Shown one piece after another: positions 36,992 to 45,685 of a DNA stretch of 64,000 bases. The stretch covers positions 1 through 64,000 of the forward strand of contig JANSYI010000026.1 of the NCBI GenBank assembly GCA_024742475.1. Direction: 5' to 3'. A program made the position numbers and the translations under genes. The notes beneath the pieces are model-generated. The model saw only the letters and a program-made list of their open reading frames with translations, did no database searches and had not been told where the DNA came from. The stretch comes from a bacterium (GTDB lineage: Bacteria > Myxococcota_A > Polyangia > Nannocystales > Nannocystaceae). Within the stretch, counting starts at the first letter, position 1, and each line of letters opens with the position of its first letter.

Positions 36992-38792
36992 TGGGGATAT
37001 CGATTCTTTGGATGACTCGCTCGGTCCGCCCGACGACGCGGAACAACGAGCGCTCGACGCCTGGCGCTGCGACCCGGCCATGGAGACGATGGTCGAGTCG
37101 ATCATCGACCGTGACTTTGCCGACCGCGTCGTCGCGGCCGAGACCTCGCCCGAACTGAGGCTCGCCGACGATCCGCCCGACGATGCGGACTCGGCCAACC
37201 TGATCAACGCGGCCAACTCGACGTCCCCGCTGCGTCGGTGGGGTCGCATCGCCGGCGGGCTCCTGCTCGGCGCAGGCATGGCCGCAGCGGGGGGCTACGC
37301 GCTCGCCCCCAGCGACTACGACGACGCTCTGGCGACCGCCGCGATGTCCGTCGATGCCGACGGTCCCGGGTACGCCGAACCCGACCCCCTCGGCCGACCT
37401 CAGTTCCGTGAGACGGGCACTCCAGGCGCGCCCATCCCAGAAGACCTCGACGACGCGATTGCGAGCATCGTGTCCGACTACGGCGCCGACTGGGGGCCTG
37501 CCTTCAAGTTCCACGGTTCGATCGTCGTCGCCCGCGGAGGTGAGCTGGTCTCCTCGCAGGGGTTCGGCTGGGCCGATCCCGATGACACCGTGCCCAACAC
37601 CGTGAGCACCCGCTACCGTCTGGGCCTCCTCACCGAGCAGTTCACCGCCGCTGCCGTGCTTCAGCTTCGCGATCGCGGCGAGCTCAGCCTGAAGGACCCC
37701 GTCTCCAAGTTCGTCTCCAACTACCCCGGCGGCGAGCGGATCACGGTCGGCCAGCTGCTCAGCCACACCTCGGGCATCCCGAACTACACCGCCCTGCCCT
37801 ACTTCCACACCTGGAAGAACGAGGCCCACACCACCGAGCAGCTCGTGGCGCGCTTCTCTTCGCTGCCCCTCGAGTTCTCCCCGGGCACCGACTTCAGTCC
37901 GTCCAACGCCAACTACTACCTGCTCGGCGCGGTGGTCGAGAGCGCCTCGGGCATGCCCTACGGCGAGTACGTGCAGACGCACCTCTTCGAGCCCGCGGGC
38001 ATGGAGCAGTCCTCCTTTGGCGACGTCTACGATGACGCGGCGGTGGGCGGCGAGCAGGCCCACGGTCGCGTATGGAACGACGAAGAGCTCCTCGACCCAG
38101 CCGACCCCATCGACATGTCCGTCTTCGGCGGCGCGGGAGGTCTCGTGTCGTCGCCCGTCGACCTCGTCAAGTGGAACGAGGCGCTCTACGGGGGCCGAAT
38201 CCTCTCCAAGCAGAGCCTCACCGAGATGACCGAGGCGAGCGAGCACGGCTATGGTTACGGCCTCGCCGTCGACCACGGCTACGGCCAGAGGGTCTTCAGC
38301 TTTCCCGCGGCCATCGACGGCTTCAACGGCTCGATGCTCTACTTCGACCAGGACGACACGACCGTGCTCGTCATGTGCAACACCGAGGTCGTACCTGCGA
38401 GTCGCGTCGCGCAAGACGTGGCCATGCTCGTGTATGGAGACACGCCCGAGCGCCGCAGTGAGGCCCACGAGGTCAAGATCGCGCCGAGCACTTACAGTCG
38501 GTATGTGGGCAGCTATCGCCTCACCGAAGACACCTGGTCTCGGTACGCACAGCTGACCGATCCCGAGCGGTTCTCGATGCTGCAAGAGGTCCACGTGCGG
38601 GCGTACGGCGACAGGCTCTACTTCGACGTCCCAGGACACGGTCTGACGTGGATGCACCCCATGGGCCGTGGGCGCTTCTTCTTCAAGGACCACTCGGGCA
38701 ACCGCGTCACCTTCGAGCTCGACGAGGCCAAGCGCGCCCGCGGTCTGGTCCTGCGCTCGAAGAACGCGGCGTTCGCCTTCACGCGCAAGTAG
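36984..38792 (+). CDS. Membrane-anchored, catalytically degenerate beta-lactamase-fold sigma partner
   Basis: 602 residues. Residues 1-83 are acidic and likely cytoplasmic, 86-106 are one membrane helix (WGRIAGGLLLGAGMAAAGGYA), and 150-500 are a class C beta-lactamase/DD-peptidase fold outside the membrane (HGSIVVARGGELVSSQGFG, LLSHTSGIPNY). The active-site positions are changed: where family members have GSxTKQFT the protein reads GLLTEQFTA (214-222), so the serine is Leu215 and the lysine is Glu218. The YSN tyrosine is Pro306 (SPSN). Residues 500-602 form a beta-rich C-terminal domain. By operon position it is probably the anti-sigma or sensor for the ECF factor; this is inference. Confidence 0.85.
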   Translation: MRDGDIDSLDDSLGPPDDAEQRALDAWRCDPAMETMVESIIDRDFADRVVAAETSPELRLADDPPDDADSANLINAANSTSPLRRWGRIAGGLLLGAGMAAAGGYALAPSDYDDALATAAMSVDADGPGYAEPDPLGRPQFRETGTPGAPIPEDLDDAIASIVSDYGADWGPAFKFHGSIVVARGGELVSSQGFGWADPDDTVPNTVSTRYRLGLLTEQFTAAAVLQLRDRGELSLKDPVSKFVSNYPGGERITVGQLLSHTSGIPNYTALPYFHTWKNEAHTTEQLVARFSSLPLEFSPGTDFSPSNANYYLLGAVVESASGMPYGEYVQTHLFEPAGMEQSSFGDVYDDAAVGGEQAHGRVWNDEELLDPADPIDMSVFGGAGGLVSSPVDLVKWNEALYGGRILSKQSLTEMTEASEHGYGYGLAVDHGYGQRVFSFPAAIDGFNGSMLYFDQDDTTVLVMCNTEVVPASRVAQDVAMLVYGDTPERRSEAHEVKIAPSTYSRYVGSYRLTEDTWSRYAQLTDPERFSMLQEVHVRAYGDRLYFDVPGHGLTWMHPMGRGRFFFKDHSGNRVTFELDEAKRARGLVLRSKNAAFAFTRK

Positions 38793-39014
38793 CCGACGTG
38801 TTCGCCGCCGGTGCCGAGGTTGTGGCCATGACAGGCTCGCCGTGGATTCACCGGCGCCGCGACACCGCTGCCCTGCTCGTGAGCCGGACGCGCGTGGGGC
38901 AGATGTCCACGACCTCGCAGGATCTGGCTCGCACGCAGGTCTAGCGACCATCCGCTCCTGCCGCCGTACCGTGGCACACGCGTTGCACAGTCAATGGGAG
39001 CCACGGACCTCGCC
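38793..39014. other. Intergenic region; nothing firm
   Basis: 222 bp between the sigma partner and the DUF4377 gene. A 38-codon open frame (38828-38944) has no support. No hairpin or TAnnnT element is close to the next start. Confidence 0.45.
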
Positions 39015-39548
39015 ATGCGCCGCATTGCACTGACCTTGGGAATCCTGACCACACTCGGCACCACCGCGTGCGATCTGGAGCCACCCCAGGAAGTCACGCT
39101 GCGCGTCGATCACTTCCGCGAACCCTGCCCCGACGGGCAGCCGGGCTACTGCTTGCGCGTGCTCGAGAGCAGCGAGCCGGGCATCACCCACGCGCGAGAG
39201 ATCGCAGGGTTTGAGCATCGGTGGGGCACGACGTACGAGGTGCGCGCCCTCTGGGCTCCGTCCGTGGGCGACATCCCCAGCTTCGACCTCGTGGAGGTCG
39301 TCTCCGAGCAGCCCGTCGACGCCGCCGCGCGGTTTCAGATCGAGCTCCCGCCCGAGTTCGTCCAGCGCGTCGACGCGACCACCTTCGATCTGGTCGGCAG
39401 GACCCGCGCGACCTGTGCCACCCCACAGGTCTGCAACGCCGTCGTCGAGGCGCTGTACGAAGACACCGCCGTCCAGGTGGAGCTCAGCCACGACGCTCAG
39501 CGTGCGGGCAGCTTCGTCGCCCACGCCGCCGCGATTCGCGGGTCGTGA
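39015..39548 (+). CDS. DUF4377-domain lipoprotein
   Basis: 177 residues. ATG 39015 gives a signal peptide with Cys19 after TTA. The conserved DUF4377 pattern is visible: a Cys-containing start (EPCPDGQPGYCLRVLE), then REIAGFEHRWGTTYEVRAL, which corresponds to the Phe-Glu-Tyr/Tyr-x-Leu signature of that family. The family is small, secreted and of unknown function, often next to heat-shock-like HslJ/META proteins; no such domain is seen here. It is convergent with the FHA-PilZ gene with 1 bp between stops. No clear promoter. Confidence 0.78.
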   Translation: MRRIALTLGILTTLGTTACDLEPPQEVTLRVDHFREPCPDGQPGYCLRVLESSEPGITHAREIAGFEHRWGTTYEVRALWAPSVGDIPSFDLVEVVSEQPVDAAARFQIELPPEFVQRVDATTFDLVGRTRATCATPQVCNAVVEALYEDTAVQVELSHDAQRAGSFVAHAAAIRGS

Positions 39549-39549
39549 C

Positions 39550-40842
39550 TCAAAGCTTGGGGCGAGCGCGCACGGCCGTCTCGGCGTCCTCGAACCCGCG
39601 CTCGGCCCAGCTGGGCACGCCGGCGAACACGAAGCCGACGACGCCGCTCCGGTTGTAGACGACGCGTGCGGTGATCGAGTAGCGGACGTCGACACCGTCG
39701 CGCGTGTGCTCGATGACCAGCATTGCCAGCTGCTCGCGCGCCGGCGCGTAGTCGCCCAGCTCGAGCGAGCATCGGAGGCCATCGACGGAGAGGTTGCTGG
39801 CGACCCCCTTGGCCTCGATCACCTGGCCCGACGCGGTGAACCGGGCGCACAGCTGGGCCTCGAAGGGGAAGCGCCGGAAGAAGCGCTGCGTGACCACGTC
39901 CCGGTGGCGCGAGGACTCCGCAGGGGGCTCTCGCAGCACGGCCTCGAGATCGATCATCGCCGCGACCTCTTCGCCCGAGGGAATCTCCCCCCGCTGAAGT
40001 CGCAGCCGAAACGCGCGGTAGGCCGTGACGTCAGCCATCAGGTCACCGTCGTAGGCCTCGTCGCGGCGCGGGTCGAGCCGTGCCTGCTCGGCCGCCGGGA
40101 CCTCGTCGGTGCGTCGGATCGGGGGGTTGATGCTCGGCGGCGTAGCCTTCGGAGGCGGGGGCGGGTCGAAGGTCGGCGGCGCTTCGGGCTCGGACTCGGG
40201 TCCGGGCTGTGCCGCCAACGACGCGGTCGCCCGCGTGTTGCTCGATTCCTCGGTCGCTGTCGCTACGCCGCTCTCGACCGCCTTCAGTTCTACGGTGGCC
40301 GGACCCGCCGAGCTCCGCGGACCCGCCGCCTCGAGCCGCACCGTCGGACGCCCCCCGTTGGCTTCGGGCCGCTCCGCCTCGCTCGTCACCGCCTCGATCG
40401 ATCGACGGGTCTCTCGCTCGGTCGAGGTGACCCCTTGGCCTCCAACAGCGCTGATCTCCCGCGTCGGTTTCCCGTCGATGCCCTCGGGGTTCTCGGGTCG
40501 AGAGAACTGCGTGGCCAGCACGGGCGTCGTGCTGATCGGCGGCGCGCGGTCGAAGATGAAGCTGCTGCTCGAAATCGAGAACGTATCGCCCGGCGACAGC
40601 CCGACTCGCTTGATCTTCTTGCCCTCGATGAGGGTGCCGTTACTGCTGCCGAGATCGACCAGCGTCGCCACACCAGAGTCGCTCACGACCATGGCGTGCT
40701 CGCGGGAGACCTCGACGTCGGCAATGAGGATGTCGCACGACGGAACGCGCCCGATGAGCACTCGCGCTCCCACCTCGAAGGTGGCTCCGGCGAGCGGCCC
40801 AGACAAGGCCCGCAGCATGTTCCGACGCTCAGTCTCGCCCAC
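39550..40842 (-). CDS. FHA-PilZ domain fusion protein
   Basis: 430 residues. The N-terminal FHA domain (about 9-100) has the phosphothreonine-binding residues in VLIGRVPSCDILIADVEVSREHA and DLGSSNGT. A Pro/Ser/Thr/Glu linker of about 200 residues follows. The C-terminal PilZ domain (about 310-420) has an Arg-rich RFFRRFPFE start and NLSVDG, close to the RxxxR...(D/N)xSxxG signature of c-di-GMP binding. It therefore could couple Ser/Thr phosphorylation to c-di-GMP. GTG 40842 was kept because TATGCT lies 9 nt upstream; ATG 40818 is the alternative. No kinase gene is adjacent. Confidence 0.85.
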   Translation of the reverse strand: MGETERRNMLRALSGPLAGATFEVGARVLIGRVPSCDILIADVEVSREHAMVVSDSGVATLVDLGSSNGTLIEGKKIKRVGLSPGDTFSISSSSFIFDRAPPISTTPVLATQFSRPENPEGIDGKPTREISAVGGQGVTSTERETRRSIEAVTSEAERPEANGGRPTVRLEAAGPRSSAGPATVELKAVESGVATATEESSNTRATASLAAQPGPESEPEAPPTFDPPPPPKATPPSINPPIRRTDEVPAAEQARLDPRRDEAYDGDLMADVTAYRAFRLRLQRGEIPSGEEVAAMIDLEAVLREPPAESSRHRDVVTQRFFRRFPFEAQLCARFTASGQVIEAKGVASNLSVDGLRCSLELGDYAPAREQLAMLVIEHTRDGVDVRYSITARVVYNRSGVVGFVFAGVPSWAERGFEDAETAVRARPKL

Positions 40843-40851
40843 GATGCGCCG

Positions 40852-40857
40852 AGCATA
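40852..40857 (-). promoter_or_regulatory. -10-like hexamer TATGCT, 9 nt before the FHA-PilZ GTG
   Basis: Minus strand. It favours the GTG start at 40842 with a leader of about 2 nt. Confidence 0.45.
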
Positions 40858-40905
40858 GACCTACGAGCACGCCCTGCGTAAGGGACAACCCGCCGCAGCC
40901 GGTCT

Positions 40906-40920
40906 GGGGCGTTCCGCCCC
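40906..40920 (-). terminator. Short GC hairpin between the alcohol dehydrogenase and FHA-PilZ genes
   Basis: Six-bp stem GGGGCG/CGCCCC with a 3-nt loop just downstream of the alcohol dehydrogenase stop. It has no T-run on the minus strand, so it is a weak terminator call. Confidence 0.3.
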
Positions 40921-40925
40921 TTGTC

Positions 40926-42092
40926 TCACAACGAGCCGTGCAGGGCCGCGAGGAACACGCGCTCGCACGCGGCCGCGTCGGCCTGCTTGGGATTCGTGCT
41001 CATCGATGGGTCTGCGACCGCCATGGGCGCAAGACGTGCGGCCATCGCCTCGTCGAAGCCGTCTGCTGCCGCCAACGTATGCGGCATTCCCAGCTGCGCC
41101 CGCAGCTCGAGCATCCACGCCATGACGCCGTCGAATCCAGCCTTGGGAAGCCGCAGAAAGCGTGAGAGTCGCTCCATCCGGTCTTCGATGACGTCGCGAT
41201 TGAACACCATCACGTACGGCAGGAAGATCGCGTTGGCCGTGCCGTGGTGGAGCCCCGTCGCACCGCCCAGGGGGTGGCTGAGCGCGTGCACGAGTCCCAG
41301 GCCCTTCTGAAACGCGGTCGCGCCCATCGACGCTGCCATCATCATATGCGTGCGCGCCTCGAGGTCGGCCCCGTCGGTGTAGGCGCGCGGCAAGTACTCC
41401 GCGACCAGCCGCATGCCCTCGAGGGCGATGCCGTCGGCCATCGGGTGGTAACCAGGTGCACAGTATGCCTCGAAACAGTGCGCGAGCGCGTCCATGCCCG
41501 TCGCCGCGGTCAGCCCCGCCGGGAGTCCGAGCGTGACCTCGGGATCGGCGAGCACCAGGGCCGGCTGCATCTTGGGGTGAAAGATGATCTTCTTGCCGTG
41601 GTCCCGCTCGTCGACGATGACGCCCGCGCGGCCCACCTCGGACCCCGTGCCCGCGGTGGTGGGTACCGCGATCATCGGCGGGATCTTGGCCGCATCGGCG
41701 CGGGTCCAGTTGTCTCCGACGTCTTCGTAGTCGAACACGCCTCCGGGATTGCGGGCGACCAGCGCGACCGACTTGCCGACGTCCATCGCCGAGCCACCAC
41801 CGATGAGCACGACGCCGTCGTGATCGCCCTCGAGCAAGGCCGCCACACCCGCCTCGACGTCGCTGCCCGTGGGGTTGGGCTGCACGTCGGAGAAGACGGC
41901 GCGCCCCAGCCCCGCCGCGTCGAGGGCCTGCGTCACCGCCGAGAACCACGGCAGCGCTGCCACGCCGGGGTCGGTCACGATGAGCGGTCGGGTCATCCCA
42001 AGCTCGGAACAAGCGCTCGCAAGCTCGGCGAGGCGCCCCGCACCGATGCGGTAGGCGGTGGGATAGTTGAAGTTGCCGGTCAGTGCGTTCAT
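40926..42092 (-). CDS. Iron-containing alcohol dehydrogenase
   Basis: 388 residues, group III metal-dependent NAD(P)-linked dehydrogenase. The nucleotide site GGGSAMDVGKS (about 97-107) and the metal site are clear: TAGTGSE, then D and H ligands in GMDALAHCFEAY and HALSHPLGG, with LHHGTANAIFLP. It probably reduces or oxidises an aldehyde/alcohol pair. GGAG lies 7 nt before the ATG; it is the last gene of a three-gene set with an aldehyde dehydrogenase and a glutamine-synthetase-like enzyme, 11 bp from the latter. Confidence 0.92.
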   Translation of the reverse strand: MNALTGNFNYPTAYRIGAGRLAELASACSELGMTRPLIVTDPGVAALPWFSAVTQALDAAGLGRAVFSDVQPNPTGSDVEAGVAALLEGDHDGVVLIGGGSAMDVGKSVALVARNPGGVFDYEDVGDNWTRADAAKIPPMIAVPTTAGTGSEVGRAGVIVDERDHGKKIIFHPKMQPALVLADPEVTLGLPAGLTAATGMDALAHCFEAYCAPGYHPMADGIALEGMRLVAEYLPRAYTDGADLEARTHMMMAASMGATAFQKGLGLVHALSHPLGGATGLHHGTANAIFLPYVMVFNRDVIEDRMERLSRFLRLPKAGFDGVMAWMLELRAQLGMPHTLAAADGFDEAMAARLAPMAVADPSMSTNPKQADAAACERVFLAALHGSL

Positions 42093-42103
42093 GCGGAGCT
42101 CCG

Positions 42104-43456
42104 TCAGATGATCTCGAAGTAGCGCGCGAGGTCCCAGTCCGCGACGTGTTTCTGATGCTCGCGAATCTCCCAGTCTCGGGTGGCCGCGTAGTGCTCGACG
42201 AAGGTGTCTCCGAACAGCTCGCGCGCCGCGGTGCTGCGAGAGAACGCGTCGGTCGCCGCGCGCAACGACGAGGGCAACGGCTCTGCATCGCCTGGCTCCT
42301 CGTATGCGTTGCCGAGCACGGGCGCGATGGGCTCGAGCTCCTCCTCGATGCCGCGCAGGCCGGTCGCAATCGCGGCGGCCAGGCCCAGGTACGGGTTCGC
42401 ATCGGCCGGTCCGAGGCGGTACTCGCTGCGCGTCCCCTTGGCTCCGGCTGGAATGGCGCGAATCGCCGTCGTCCGGTTCTCGATCCCCCAGCTCGCCGAG
42501 GTCGGCGCCCACATTCCCGGCACCAAGCGACGATAGGCGTTGATCGTCGAGCAGACCATGGGCAACACCTGCGGCATGTACTTGACCTGCCCGGCCAGGA
42601 ACTGCCGCATCAGCGTGCTCATCTTGTCGGGATCGGCGTCGTCGAAGAAGACGTTGGTACCGCCCCGCTCGAGCGAGACGTGCATGTGCCCCGACTGGCC
42701 CGGGTACTCGTTGCTCCACTTGGCCATGAAGGTGCCCATCAAGCCGCGACGCTGCAGCAGCACCTTGGTGAACGTCTTGAACAGCGCAGCCTTGTCGGCG
42801 GCACGGCTGGCCATGTCCACGGCGATCGCCGCCTCGAGGACGCCCGGCCCCGTCTCGGTGTGAAGGCCCTCGAGCGCGCAGTCGAGCGCCTCCATCTCCC
42901 CGAGGAGCTCGTGATAGAGGTCGTAGTGCACCGAGTTGCGGATCGTCGAGTAGCCGAACATTCCCGGGGTGAACGGCTTCAGGTCGCGATAGCCCTTCTC
43001 ACGCGCGCTGTGGGGCGTCTCATCGAAGACGAAGAACTCGTACTCGCAGGCGGCTTTGACGTCGAACCCCATCGACGCCGCGCGCTCGAGCGTCCGACGC
43101 AGCACAGCCCGGGGACAGACCGCCTCGTAGACGCCCGAGAACCCGCCGAGCACGAACACGGTGTTGGGCTCGAAGGGCAGCACGCGCGTCGTGGAGAGAT
43201 CGAGCAGCACGGGTGCGTCCCGGTAGCCCGTATGCCAGCCCGACACGTTGGCGTTGTCGTAGAGCTGATCCCCCACGTCCCACCCCAAGACGACGTCGCA
43301 GAAGCCCAGCCCCTTGTCGGCGGCCGAGAGGAACTTGTCGCGGTTGACGTACTTGCCCCGCAGCACGCCGTCGATGTCGAAGACGCCGATCTTGTGCCGC
43401 GTGATGTCGTGTTGGTCGAGGAAGGTCGCGAGCGTAGAAACGTCGGTAGGCGTCAT
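42104..43456 (-). CDS. Glutamine synthetase-like amine ligase (GS family, PuuA/gamma-glutamyl amide type)
   Basis: 450 residues from ATG 43456. The ATP-dependent ligase core is intact: EYEFFVF, HTETGPGVLEAA, GQSGHMHVSL, the Arg in GIENRTTAIRAIP, and EYRLGPADANPY. Relative to glutamine synthetase the N-terminal domain reads HKIGVFDIDGVLRGKYVNRDKF, as in the PuuA-like group that joins glutamate to amines (polyamines, ethanolamine and so on). Neighbours are an aldehyde dehydrogenase (5 bp upstream) and an alcohol dehydrogenase, which fits a route of gamma-glutamylated amine oxidation. The amine is not predictable. Confidence 0.85.
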   Translation of the reverse strand: MTPTDVSTLATFLDQHDITRHKIGVFDIDGVLRGKYVNRDKFLSAADKGLGFCDVVLGWDVGDQLYDNANVSGWHTGYRDAPVLLDLSTTRVLPFEPNTVFVLGGFSGVYEAVCPRAVLRRTLERAASMGFDVKAACEYEFFVFDETPHSAREKGYRDLKPFTPGMFGYSTIRNSVHYDLYHELLGEMEALDCALEGLHTETGPGVLEAAIAVDMASRAADKAALFKTFTKVLLQRRGLMGTFMAKWSNEYPGQSGHMHVSLERGGTNVFFDDADPDKMSTLMRQFLAGQVKYMPQVLPMVCSTINAYRRLVPGMWAPTSASWGIENRTTAIRAIPAGAKGTRSEYRLGPADANPYLGLAAAIATGLRGIEEELEPIAPVLGNAYEEPGDAEPLPSSLRAATDAFSRSTAARELFGDTFVEHYAATRDWEIREHQKHVADWDLARYFEII

Positions 43457-43461
43457 GCGGG

Positions 43462-44856
43462 TCACTTGGGGATGGAGGTTCGCAGGTGGTAGCTCTTGAG
43501 CCGGGTAACCTGGGCGAAGCCGTGGTGGCCCAAGGACGCGCCCACGCCGGAGTCCTTGACGCCCGTCCACGGCATCTCGGGGTCGAGGTAGTCGCAGCGA
43601 TTGAGGAACACGGTGCCGGCCTGCACGCGACGTGCAATCGCCTCCGCCCGGGTGTCATCGGCGCTCCAGATCGACGCGGTGAGGCCGTAGGCCGAGTCGT
43701 TCATCAACGCCACCGCCTCATCGGCGGACGAGACCTTCATGATGCCCACGGTCGGGCCGAACGTCTCCTCGCGCATCAGGTCCATCTCGTGCGTGCAGCG
43801 ATCGAACGCCTGAGGCGCGAGGTAACACGGCGAGAGGTCGGGCACGTCGAACGCGTCGGCGGCGACCAGGGACCGAGCCCCGAGCGCGAGCGCCTGGGCG
43901 TTGTGGGCACGGACGCGCTCGGCGGCGGCTTCGTTGACCACAGGCCCGAGGCTCACCCCGTCGGTCAGCGGATTGCCCAGCACGTACCTTGCAACGCCCG
44001 CCGCATAGGCCTCGACGAAGCGCTCGTACACGTCGGCGTGCACGTAGATCCGCTCGATGCCGCAGCAGGACTGCCCTGCGTTGTAGAAGGCGCCATCGAC
44101 CAGGTTGCCCACGGTGAAGTCGAGATCGGCGTCGGGCAGCACCAACGCCGGGTCCTTGCCACCGAGCTCGAACCCGGCAGGAATGAAGTTGTGTTGCGCG
44201 ACGGTGCGCAGGACTTCGTGGCCTCCGCGCACCGACCCGGTGAACGCCACCGCCCCCACGCGGCGGCTGTCGATGACCTTGGCGACCGTCTCGTGCGGCG
44301 CCATCAACCCCTGCACCAGGCCCGCTGGAGCGCCCGCGTCCGAGAACGCTGCGCTGATCTGCTCGGCCACGAGCGCGGTCTGTGGAGCGTGCTTGAGCAG
44401 CGCCGCGTTGCCGGCGAGGACCGCGGGCACGATGACGTTGATCGGCACCAGCAAGGGGTAGTTCCACGCGGCGATGTCGAGCACGACGCCGACGGGCTCC
44501 CGGCGAACGACGCGGCGAAAGCCCTCCCGCTCGGCGAGCACGTCATCGGCCAGCGCAGCGCTCGCCTGATCACACAGGCTCGTCACCCGCTCGACGACGC
44601 CGCCCTCGAACTCCCCGCGAGCCTGCCCCACGGGTTTGCCCATCATCTTGGTGATGGCCACGGCGTGCCCGTCGAGCTTCGTTCGGTACGCATCGAGCAC
44701 CCCTCGACACAGCGCGACGCGATCGTCGAGTGAGACCTCGGCCCACGCCCGCTGCGCGGCTTCGGCTGCGTCCAGCCGCGCGAACGCCTCGGCCTCGGAG
44801 AGCTCGTGATACGTGAACGCAACCCCGTGGTCGATTGGGCTGATGATGTCCGCCAT
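43462..44856 (-). CDS. Aldehyde dehydrogenase
   Basis: 464 residues. NAD(P)-dependent oxidation of an aldehyde to the acid. Catalytic residues seen: oxyanion Asn131 in WNYP, general base Glu230 in FELGGKDP, and nucleophile Cys264 in AGQSCCG. Other motifs are KHAPQT and the hydrophobic FTGSVRGG cofactor turn. TACTCT, 8 nt before ATG 44856, marks the start; an upstream GTG-type extension is less likely. It is the first gene of the ALDH, GS-like and alcohol dehydrogenase operon, and follows the lipoprotein gene by 69 bp. Confidence 0.93.
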   Translation of the reverse strand: MADIISPIDHGVAFTYHELSEAEAFARLDAAEAAQRAWAEVSLDDRVALCRGVLDAYRTKLDGHAVAITKMMGKPVGQARGEFEGGVVERVTSLCDQASAALADDVLAEREGFRRVVRREPVGVVLDIAAWNYPLLVPINVIVPAVLAGNAALLKHAPQTALVAEQISAAFSDAGAPAGLVQGLMAPHETVAKVIDSRRVGAVAFTGSVRGGHEVLRTVAQHNFIPAGFELGGKDPALVLPDADLDFTVGNLVDGAFYNAGQSCCGIERIYVHADVYERFVEAYAAGVARYVLGNPLTDGVSLGPVVNEAAAERVRAHNAQALALGARSLVAADAFDVPDLSPCYLAPQAFDRCTHEMDLMREETFGPTVGIMKVSSADEAVALMNDSAYGLTASIWSADDTRAEAIARRVQAGTVFLNRCDYLDPEMPWTGVKDSGVGASLGHHGFAQVTRLKSYHLRTSIPK

Positions 44857-44864
44857 CGACCCCG

Positions 44865-44870
44865 AGAGTA
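44865..44870 (-). promoter_or_regulatory. -10-like hexamer TACTCT, 8 nt before the ALDH ATG
   Basis: Minus strand. Candidate operon promoter for the aldehyde dehydrogenase, glutamine synthetase-like and alcohol dehydrogenase genes. Confidence 0.5.
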
Positions 44871-44925
44871 GCGACAAAACTCGGGCCTCGCTGCACCGCC
44901 CGACCCCCGGCCCGCCGCCGGCCGA

Positions 44926-45573
44926 TCAGCCCGGTCGCGCCAAAGAGAACCTACCGTGGTCGCTGCCGCGAACCACCACCGCCATCTCGAAGCTCGTCTG
45001 CGTCGGCTCGATCTCCACCGAGAGGTAGCCCGGTTGGTCGATCACCTCGAAGCGCACGCGATCACCGTCCCGCTGCACGGGATGCAGGTCTTGGGTCTGT
45101 ACGAACCCACCGGGTAGCTCTCCGAGCTCGGTGAAGATCCACTGACCATCGCGCTGCGAGAACGTGAACTCGAGGCGAAAGCCCTTGCCGTTGTCCGCGA
45201 CTGCAACGAGCGCGTCCTCCTCCGTCCACCCGAAGTCCAAGAAGAACTCGGGCAAGTCGCCGATGGGCGTCCCCGTGACCGGGCCGAGCCATGGGCCCTC
45301 GACGCCCTCGACCCAGGCTCGGTCGAGCTCGATCGGCTGGGGCGCCGCAGGTCCAGTGCTCGAGCCGCCATCGCCAGCCTCCGTGGTGCTCGAGCCCTCG
45401 GCCGTCGCGGGTTCGGTGCTGCTCGAGGTGGCCATCGAATCAGACGGATCGGGCGAATCGGGCAACCCCGTCGACCCGGGCGTGTCCGAGGTCGAACCCG
45501 AGCTTGGGGTCGACGTGCTCTCGGCGCACCCGCACAGGAGGAGGGACACCGCGAGGAGTGATGACCAGTGCAT
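44926..45573 (-). CDS. Lipoprotein with acidic Ser/Thr linker and small beta domain
   Basis: 215 residues. Lipobox LCGC (Cys16), then about 60 residues of Ser/Thr/Asp/Pro linker (SDTPGSTGLPDSPDPSDS), and a C-terminal domain of about 135 residues of alternating beta sequence (GFRLEFTFSQRDGQWIFTEL). I do not recognise the family. Such lipoproteins of Nannocystineae are often one-of-a-kind surface displays. No TAnnnT element is close to its start, and it lies 112 bp after the MYXO-CTERM gene, so it may share that promoter. Confidence 0.75.
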   Translation of the reverse strand: MHWSSLLAVSLLLCGCAESTSTPSSGSTSDTPGSTGLPDSPDPSDSMATSSSTEPATAEGSSTTEAGDGGSSTGPAAPQPIELDRAWVEGVEGPWLGPVTGTPIGDLPEFFLDFGWTEEDALVAVADNGKGFRLEFTFSQRDGQWIFTELGELPGGFVQTQDLHPVQRDGDRVRFEVIDQPGYLSVEIEPTQTSFEMAVVVRGSDHGRFSLARPG

Positions 45574-45685
45574 GGCCACAAGGTGCCTGCGTGCGCCGGC
45601 CCGCGCCTGCGTTCGCCGACGAGAGGTCGGGCCGCCGGACGAGCGGCGGCACGCCCCGACGAGCGGCAAGCGGCAAGCGGGCGAC

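Noticed and set aside
38828..38944. 38-codon small open frame between the sigma partner and the DUF4377 gene
   Set aside because: It has no ribosome site, promoter or recognisable sequence and is in a region where chance open frames are common.
36936..38951. 671-codon open frame opposite the sigma partner
   Set aside because: It has no recognisable domain, and the plus strand carries a clear Shine-Dalgarno, membrane helix and beta-lactamase fold.
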